A stretch of DNA of 64,000 bases from Apoderus coryli. Taxonomy: Eukaryota > Arthropoda > Insecta > Coleoptera > Attelabidae. The notes under the pieces were generated by a model. That model was not told where the DNA came from, did no database searches, and saw only the letters and a list, made by a program, of their open reading frames with translations. The DNA is taken from positions 37,401,715 through 37,465,714 of the forward strand of contig OU452200.1 in the NCBI GenBank assembly GCA_911728435.2. The letters run 5' to 3'. A program made the position numbers and the translations under genes. Positions 57,019-64,000 of this stretch are shown here, piece by piece (positions within the stretch are counted from its first letter, which is position 1; the number at the start of each line of letters is the position of its first letter).

Positions 57019-57105
57019 GCTTTGGTTGGTATAGGACGCTATCATGCAAGACCTAGAAACTATCCTTATCGACCCTTTTGCAGCATGTCGTTTGTCGTCG
57101 TCCTA
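57019..57105. repeat. single copy of the 11.97-kb tandem repeat unit
   Basis: 'ttggtataggacgctatcat' and 'agaaactatcctta' match the units at 11960-12410. It lies directly beside a short hairpin and a Crypton-like copy. Confidence 0.7.
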
Positions 57106-57112
57106 TAACAAT

Positions 57113-57150
57113 TTAAGGGACGATAGGATTTAGATCCTATCGCCCCTTAA
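57113..57150. repeat. 16-bp inverted repeat
   Basis: 'ttaagggacgatagga' (57113-57128) pairs with 'tcctatcgccccttaa' (57135-57150) with one mismatch and a 6-base loop, at the 3' boundary of Crypton-like copy 2. Confidence 0.7.
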
Positions 57151-57154
57151 AGAA

Positions 57155-58089
57155 GTGAAGTTGACGGATTGTTAATTTCCACTATTGAAGAAATTCCTCG
57201 CATGGTGTTGATTATTTCACCATGGCGTTCTTGGTGAATATTCAAGTACGCTTTAATTGAAGCTGATATGTCTTGTTATTTTTCTTAATTGCTGTTCCAG
57301 AAACGATTTGGTCTCAAGAATAGGCGACTGGAAGTAATATTTTTCCCCCTTTTGGATAATAATTTATGGAATAACCGAACAGGGCATGCACTTTCGTTTG
57401 CAATATTTAGAACAAGCCACTTACTATTTGTACAACTTTTCGATCCTCCTTGGAATGTTTTACTGAATATTGGATTGTATTCAATTCTGTTGGTTGGCGT
57501 TCCATCATTATTTTTCTCAATCGTGAAATAATCTATAAGGCAGGCAGCTGGTTCACCACCTCGCCAAGCTAACTCAACAGCTACAATATGGTAATTTTTT
57601 TTTTGTAAACCTTCTGGTGTACATTCATCCCATAATGCAATGATTTTAGCCAAATCACTTAAACTCAAATTTGATGATCTGCATTTTCGTTTGTTTGGAT
57701 CCTGCTGTAATCTTTTACGTTTTGCATCTCTTGCATCTCGCGCATTTTTGAATATCACACTGGTAAACGGGTCGAATACAATTTTGAAGTCATTGAAGTA
57801 TTTTTCCTGGAGTAGCCTACTCGTAGTATTCCAAATTGTTGTCTCATATTTACCGCATAATCTTTCAATATATTAGCCAAATTATGCAAACTCGTTTCAG
57901 CATTCAGTTCGTATTCTCTGGTCGCACAAAACTCGAGAAATATTTTCCATACATATTTTTTGATTTGATTGTATTTTTTGGTATATTATTAGATATAATA
58001 TCATATAATTAAATTAATATCAAATCTTCGCGACATTTTTAAAAACCAGTTGTCAGTTTGACGTTTAACTAATTTTTAATAAAAAAAAC
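57155..58089 (-). mobile_element. Crypton-like element, copy 2
   Basis: Homologous to copy 1 in reverse orientation: it starts on the minus strand at about 58089 ('ttttttattaaaaatta', then 'gttaaacgtcaaactgaca') and ends at about 57155 ('acaatccgtcaacttca'), where copy 1 continues for another 130 bp. The downstream direct repeat seen in copy 1 is therefore missing. Confidence 0.7.
57200..58035 (-). pseudogene. Crypton-like tyrosine recombinase, C-terminal catalytic part deleted
   Basis: The 57285-57758 frame (157 residues) keeps 'VAVELAWRGGEPAACLIDYF' (first catalytic Arg), 'NRIEYNPIFSKTFQGGSK' and 'ACPVRLFHKLLSKRG'. After 'RLFLRPNRFWN' a deletion of about 185 bp removes the His/Arg box; sequence resumes in 'KITRHIS', where copy 1 has KITGHSS. 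The N-terminal part (58035-57760) is frameshifted and lacks about 12 codons present in copy 1. Its lesions fall where copy 1 is intact, and the reverse also holds. Confidence 0.75.
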
Positions 58090-61000
58090 ACCAAACTGAA
58101 AACACCACATGTAGGGTACTATCGAAACAATATTCCACTCAAATAATTACGCATAATTTTTAATGAAGTGCTGCATCTTTTTTTGGATTTTCGGTTTTTT
58201 CTTCTTGGGCAAAATCCACAAAATTCAGCTTAATCTTCTGCCGTTACACGTTCGGGTTCATGAATGCCTACCAGTTCTCTACTTCGCTGCCTTCTGTTGA
58301 ATGACATACATATTACTGAAGCTCGGTATACTAAGTGTGGTTTCATCAACTGCTTTCATCATCAGAAACATTTGACGATCTTCAATAATTTCTGTATTGC
58401 CTTTATATATTTGGAAAATACAAACGCCAGTACTCGCGCAATGGGAGAATCACTCACAAACCTGCACTTGATCAACAAACTTCATATTATATCGCACAAC
58501 ACAGTGTACTGAATTTTGAATTTAACTAATCAGGGGGCGTAACGTTACCACAAAGTCAGCTAGAGAGCGAGGTAGGCTCATCCAGTGTCTATATCGTGAA
58601 ATCTTGCGATTTTAGGCGAAGCGTGAGAGAAATGCTCATAGCGCGAGTGCTGCAGGGTTAAAGATGCTCCAACACAACGGCTGTGGCACAGGCATAGAAG
58701 GCCAAGTAGCATTATAAAGCGAAGTAGAAGAGAGTGAAATTCTCTTCTCTCTATCCACATCCACAAAACAGAAGCTAAACCGTAACGATTAATGGTGTGC
58801 GGTGTACCCTTTTCCAACAAGTGAATATCTGAAACATAAATCAGTAACAAATACCATGTTCCATCATTTGTTGTTGTGTGAATATCATTTATTTTACGCC
58901 CATCGTCTCTCCTGTCTGATGTACTATTACCATTTATTATAATATATTATCATTATTATTGTTGTTATTTATTATTAATGTGTGTGTGTATAGAAGCCCA
59001 ACTTTTATAGTGTTCTTACTCGTTGCCATGTCATTAATAACTCAACTGGGCATGGGATTTTTCTCCGTAATTTAATTTATTCGTTATAAATTACTAACTA
59101 CAAGGGAACGAATAAAACTTGCATTGGTCAGTCCGTAAATGTGATGGCTAATTATGCACTTATTTTTTAATGGTTATGAAATATTCTTTTTGAGCATATA
59201 AACAGCACATTATCAGATGACTTTATAGGACAAAAAAAAATTACTGTTAATAATTTGTTTGTTTAACAAAAGAAAAAATCACTTAGATTAAAGACGTATT
59301 ATTATTATACGTCCTGTTGATAAATATATCAAAACTGGACTTTCATAGAAAGTTTTCATGATACGATACCAGATTACTTATGTGTATGGGAATGTGCAGA
59401 AGAAATCCGCGTGCAAAATTTAGACTTCCATTTTTTTAAAAATTTAGTTTAATAATAATAATATTGTATTGGCGTTTTGCAATCAAATTAATCGAGAAAT
59501 TAATAGTTTGCGTCCACTTTCAACGTAAGATAACTTACTAACTTACCATTAAACACAGGTATTAATTGCTCCAAATCCTAACTTTTCAAAAGATCTTCCA
59601 TTATGTATAAATAGGTACCCTCAAACAACAGTAACAAAACAACACTGCCCGAAGACATGCTATAGCAACTTTAGCGTTTAGTAGTGAGATCTGAGATCAG
59701 CCCGGCCGACAGGGGAAGTACAAAACCGAGGCACTATGATATATCCTTACCACCACGCGCTTGCCTCGATACAGCTTGAAATTGTACCGATGGCAATAAG
59801 GTCCACAACAACAATAAGAATGATTGAATTCGAGGTACACTATAATTCAATGAATTCCTTATACATGAACTTAATAACTCATATTATTGCCGGAAATATA
59901 AACTGAGCAAAACAAATAGAAGAGTTTTGAGAAAATAATATCTTTATTCGTTTAAAAAGAGCATTTAATATTGTTTCCATTCTCTTTATGAAATTTAATA
60001 AGCTACATATATGATTGCAATAATATTAGGATCTAATAAAAATATATTGATAACCTACCGTTGATTGAAATATTCCCCTTTGAATTAACGCAACCAGTTG
60101 TATTTTCCAAGTAAATGTACATTTATTTAGATTTCAATAATTTGCCTATTATTTCCACAAAATCAAATCAATAATTATCTTAATGATGAGAAAATGCTTA
60201 GATAATAGTATAATAGTATATTTAACTCAAAAGAAAAGAATCCAAAAATAAGTCTGTAATTGGATATGCAATATATTTTTTTTCTGTGTGTATAATTCTA
60301 GCAATTATAATTAATATTATAATTAAAATCAAACAAAAATAAAAACGCTATTAACATTTAGTGTACAATTAAAATAGCACTTATATAAATAATGAATTAT
60401 TGCCTAAATCATAAATAATATAATGAGATAGGTATGGCCTGTCGTGTCTAAACTGTAAACAGAAATCAATAAAATACTTGTAAAAACTTTATATATGTTT
60501 GAGCAATTAAATGCTAATCTATTGCCATTAATACATATGTCAATTAATAACTGACTATACAACGACTTTCCTTTAATATAAATAATATTTATTAGTGATA
60601 TCATGTAACAGAATAACATGCCACATGTTGCAATAATTATTTATTACGGATCAATTACAGGGGCTATTGAAAATGCAGTGAATTTTAGTAGGGCGAATCA
60701 GAGGTGCGATTTGAATGTAGTGGTTGGTTTTCTTTTTCCTTAGCATTTAATTAAATTTTAATAATTATGCCATGTGTTTTTGATTTAAAAATGAGGTCAA
60801 ATGACACGCATGAGCAGTCACGTCACTTTTTGGTTTGTCAAAATTGACATTTTTTGACGAAAATTTAAAAAAATTGCCTTGTTTTTTATAATGTTAAAAG
60901 ATGTCAAAGGAGAAATTTGTTTGTATTACGCTATGTCCTAAGTAAAGACGATATGTACGGTGCGTGCGTTGCTGACATGGCACGCATCCCTAAACGGATG

Positions 61001-61899
61001 TGCACAGTTAGAAGAAATTTGTTAATAACAATTTTTTTTTTGATCTTGAACCACGTTCCAATTTTTTTTACAGTTTTTTATTATTTTTTTTTTTTTTGGG
61101 AGAAGCAAAGATTTAGAAACTCGAGAGATCTAACATTATCTGATATTTCATTCATAATCCACATTTGTTTACAATCAGACATAAGTTCGCAGTTGATATA
61201 TAAGATAGAAAAGGACAGATAGAAAAAATGGCATCGTTGTACCTGCCCAGTAAACACATATACGTAAATTAAACGTTGATTTAACGTGTCAATCGTTGAT
61301 AATTGGTCTTACGTTAGAAAAGTGACGGTTTATTTTAAGTTTAATGTTACACCGTTCAATTTAAACGTTATAGACACGTGTTGTTATTATCTAAATACAA
61401 CTACGTACATTTATTATGTTTAAGTAACGTTGTATATGTATTATAAATAAACCATAAAATAAAAACGTTTGTTTTAGGTGTTTTTTCAACGCGTGTCAAA
61501 CATTGTCAAAATTAAAAACGTTTATAAAACGTTCTTTATGTAATTTATAATAAACCGATATTTATAGCTAAAATAACGTTAGAAAATGTTCATTAGAACG
61601 TAAGTTTCGGCGACAGAAAGCGTTCGCCGAAACGTGCATTATTGTATCGTATAATTTTGTAAGTTATATTTGACCACAATATTTAATATTAAAAAACACC
61701 CAAATGTTTATATTTTTTGGTTTAACTATTTAACAAAAAGGGCATTATGTTTTCATCAAACTTTTGTACCAACCCAACAATGGAAATCTGGTAGTTTTAT
61801 TGATTTATTCCATACATTTTATCAACCAATATTTCACGTTACAAAAATATATAAAAGCCACATTAAATAACGTGAAATCAAACGTTATTTAAACGTTTC
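58090..61899. other. long gene-free stretch
   Basis: No protein, TIR pair or satellite recognised in 3.8 kb. Frames at 58264, 58578, 60404 and 60917 are short and without motifs. From 61255 to 61900 the sequence is unusually rich in 'aacgtt'-type strings, and at 61607-61630 a hairpin (cggcga/tcgccg) precedes 'aaacgtgc', one more hairpin-GAAACRT motif. Confidence 0.45.
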
Positions 61900-62045
61900 T
61901 AAAATGCGTAATTATTACGATTACACAAACGTTAATTATTAGCTTTTAAAAAACGATAAATGCATGTATATCTATATACATGCATTTGTCGTTTTTTAAA
62001 AGCTAACAATTAACGTTTGTGTAATCGTATTATTAACGTATTTTA
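61900..62045. repeat. near-perfect palindrome with 70-bp arms
   Basis: The left arm 'taaaatgcgtaattattacg'... 'acaaacgttaatt'... 'acgataaatgcatgtata' is matched by the right arm 'tatacatgcatttgtcgt'... 'aattaacgtttgt'... 'attattaacgtatttta', with about 5 differences and almost no loop. It could be a MITE or one end of the acgtt-rich segment to its left. Confidence 0.75.
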
Positions 62046-62440
62046 GAAGATGAACCAATTCCCAAAAACGTTGCAACTATTTCTTTAGACAATTGAAAAA
62101 CAGGTCTCCAAATCTCATAGACGAAATCAGGATCAACCGCACTATGATAATACAGCACCTTAAACAGTTGACTATTTGAAAGAGAAAAATTATGAAACCA
62201 TCCTCGACGAATTATTTTTATTCCTAAAGCGGTGGAAGCCTTCCAAAACCATGTTTCTCGCTGGAAAAATGATTTGTCAACAGTGTATGAACCATAAATG
62301 CGCATATTTTGAAAAGCAATAAAATAGTTTCCTGTTTCTATTCTCTCTTTCACCCAATCAACGAAACTTGTTATTAACAGATATAATATAGTCATCAGAC
62401 ATGTGTTCGGTCCCTCGTTACAAATTTTTATCAAAAGCAA
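62033..62440 (-). other. unrecognised 135-residue open frame
   Basis: Open on the minus strand from a TAA near 62470 to a stop at 62033-62035. There is no ATG at the upstream edge; the first Met codon is near 62395 ('MTILYLLITSFVDWVKERI'). The protein is aromatic-rich ('RETWFWKASTALGIKIIRRG', 'FVYEIWRPVFQLSKEIV') and of normal complexity. It ends inside the palindrome. It could be an exon or an element fragment; I do not recognise it. Confidence 0.35.
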
Positions 62441-62834
62441 TAAATTGCATTTTATAGCAGCATTTTACACTTAGTTCGGAGAGATCGTTTTAATTTATTA
62501 CCTCATATCTTTACATAATAAAACACATTTTACCTTTTGCTACAATATTATACTGTCGGCAGCTGACAAAATATTTAACAAAAGACTCTACTAACGCACA
62601 TTACGATGGTCCTTTTTGTTGTAGACATATACAGGTTTAGAAACTATAATGATATATTATAATGTCCGTATTATACGAAAGATCGACACAAATAAAAAAT
62701 GAGTAAATTAAACTGAACAAAAAGAATTGTTTTGCTACCTCACCGGTTGCCCGTCATTTATCTAAGCACAACAATACCTGTCCTAGGATTTAACAGGGCT
62801 ACAACACTAAACACAATTAGTTTTTAGTTGATTG
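62441..62834. other. gene-free stretch
   Basis: AT-rich; no feature seen. Confidence 0.35.
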
Positions 62835-63101
62835 TTATTCTTGTTTGATTCGTCTAGGCATTTTCATTGACTCTAACCACTTTTTTTTTTGTTTTGGGCA
62901 AGGAAGAGAAATCTCGATAGACACCCAGGGGGGTGTTTGCCTCGGGAACCATCCCTTTTCCATGGTCTCGTTTGCTCTGACCTCTGTTGCTGTTGTCCTT
63001 CGATGGTTGTGGCTAGATAACACTCTGTATCAATTGCTGCCTTTATGCTGGGGCAGATTTGCCTCTTTAGTCTCCGGTACCGCCTAACACCGTCTTCTAC
63101 A
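62835..63101 (-). pseudogene. 3' fragment of a Jockey-like element
   Basis: The minus frame from 63101 reads 'VEDGVRRYRRLKRQICPS' and continues to a stop near 62873. The first residues match the end of the fragment at 7200-7250 ('VEDSARRYRR'), and the DNA around 'gcggtaccggaga' is conserved. The junction with repeat A is sharp at 63101/63102. Confidence 0.45.
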
Positions 63102-63960
63102 GGGTATTTAGCAGCATATTCGCGTTTATTTATTTGTCTCCATGCATGGAAACTTCCCAATTTTGTTTCATGGGTATCTAGATCTACCTCTTTTAACAAA
63201 TTTTATGAAATCTCTGCATTTTGGTAATTTTAATGGATCTTTCATTATTTGTTAAACTATCAGTTTAATAAAGCTTAAACCTATTTCCCATGGCATTCTT
63301 GATCACCGAAAATTAAAGATACATGATATTTCATTGAATTTTGGCGAACAACATTCTTTTGGTCATAACTCTCAAACGAATAAAGATTTTCCTGTGCAGT
63401 TTTGGACTTTTTTGTTGCAAATTCAATTTACTTTTAATTTTTGATAAAATATTTGTATCATTCCATTTAAGTTTTTAAAGAAAAACCAAAAAAAGCCTTA
63501 GGCGATGCAAATATCGCCATCTAGCGGAGCCCAAAACACAATTATGATTTGAGATCTTTGTTTTCTTCATCAGCAAGGCTTGTGTTCTTAAACAAAAATT
63601 AGATTGATAAATTCGGTTAAGCCAAACCAAAGTTATACACATTATCATAGGTAAAATTTCGTCCTTCCCTGCTGCCTTTATTTCAAGCTGCACAATAAAA
63701 AGTGGTACACCAAAAAGATGCCGAATCTCAGTAGCATTACTGTGGTAGTATTGTTTTTCTAACTTATATTGCGAAATTTTCAATAAAAATGCATTTTTCG
63801 CATTATTGTATCTAGTACGCCCCCTAGCGGTATAGTTAGGAACTAAAAAACTATTTTCAGCGATTTCCCATTGTCAATTTCCCTAAAATAATTTTTTTCC
63901 CATTGTCCTACGACAGAGATATGCTACCTGTCCACCCTTAATAAATACCCGTACTGTCAG
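63102..63960. repeat. dispersed repeat A, copy 2 (uninterrupted)
   Basis: Matches 29867-30033 plus 31680-32366, without the P-like insert. It starts 'cagggtatttagcagcatat' and ends near 'ctgtccacccttaat'. The minus strand at 63102-63140 encodes a stub of the DUF4817 N-terminus ('INKREYAAKYP'), cut off by the Jockey-like fragment. The minus frame 63475-63783 corresponds to the one at 31845-32192. Confidence 0.75.
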
Positions 63961-64000
63961 CCTTTTATTATTTTACCATACTAATCTAGTAATAGCATCG

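Noticed and set aside
60917..61222. 101-residue plus frame
   Set aside because: The second half is Phe/Ile-rich from a T-rich run; no motif; likely chance.
1..64000. CRISPR arrays, bacterial defence systems or operons
   Set aside because: The tandem repeats (172 bp, about 170 bp, about 125 bp) have no spacer structure, and the window is clearly from an animal nuclear genome.

Overview
This window looks like intergenic DNA from an insect or other arthropod nuclear genome that is built almost entirely of mobile-element remains. The evidence is the AT-rich base composition, insect-type Jockey-like and RTE-like non-LTR retrotransposons, copia with a half-tRNA-iMet primer site, mariner, P-like THAP, Crypton and Penelope-like pieces, introns with GT/AG ends inside two transposases, and no operon-like organisation. 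The species cannot be named from this sequence. I found no intact host gene, rRNA, tRNA gene or CRISPR array. Almost every coding stretch is broken by stops, frameshifts or truncation, so the window is a record of layered insertions rather than a working locus.

Layout 1-18 kb: a non-LTR RNase H fragment (minus), a second RT remnant, mariner copy 1, a foldback sequence split by a Jockey-like retrotransposon (4.7-6.1 kb), a retrotransposon 3' fragment, a second type of mariner, two back-to-back long-TIR MITEs (9.0-9.9 kb), a foldback element with hammerhead-like hairpins (10.6-11.3 kb), a small 170-bp tandem repeat, a Jockey-like retrotransposon (14.3-16.1 kb), and a 172-bp satellite array interrupted by a tRNA-like SINE.

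Layout 18-33 kb: a minus-strand copia gag-protease block whose protease is split by a non-LTR insertion; two mariner fragments flanking a Penelope-like GIY-YIG endonuclease fragment; a minus-strand non-LTR element whose 3' UTR carries a 2.67-kb element with CACTG ends; a DUF4817/DDE transposase pseudogene; and a 1.64-kb P-like element with a THAP exon pair, an 8-bp target duplication and an empty-site paralogue at 63.3 kb.

Layout 33-50 kb: two foldback elements, a Crypton-like tyrosine recombinase copy bounded by direct repeats, a DUF4817/DDE transposase gene with an intron and an RTE insertion carrying a 10-bp target duplication, a psq/pogo-like exon, several Jockey-like 3' halves, mariner copy 4, and a long-TIR transposon whose left TIR is split by a 2-kb retrotransposon.

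Layout 50-64 kb: a Jockey-like element, an unrecognised ORF cluster, an RTE-like element with one stop codon in its main frame and a 9-bp target duplication, a second Crypton-like copy (minus) with lesions complementary to the first, a long gene-poor stretch, a 70-bp-arm palindrome beside an unrecognised 135-residue frame, and a second copy of the repeat found at 30-32 kb.

These genes do not form a pathway. What links them is insertion order (who sits inside whom), which can be read from target duplications and split reading frames.
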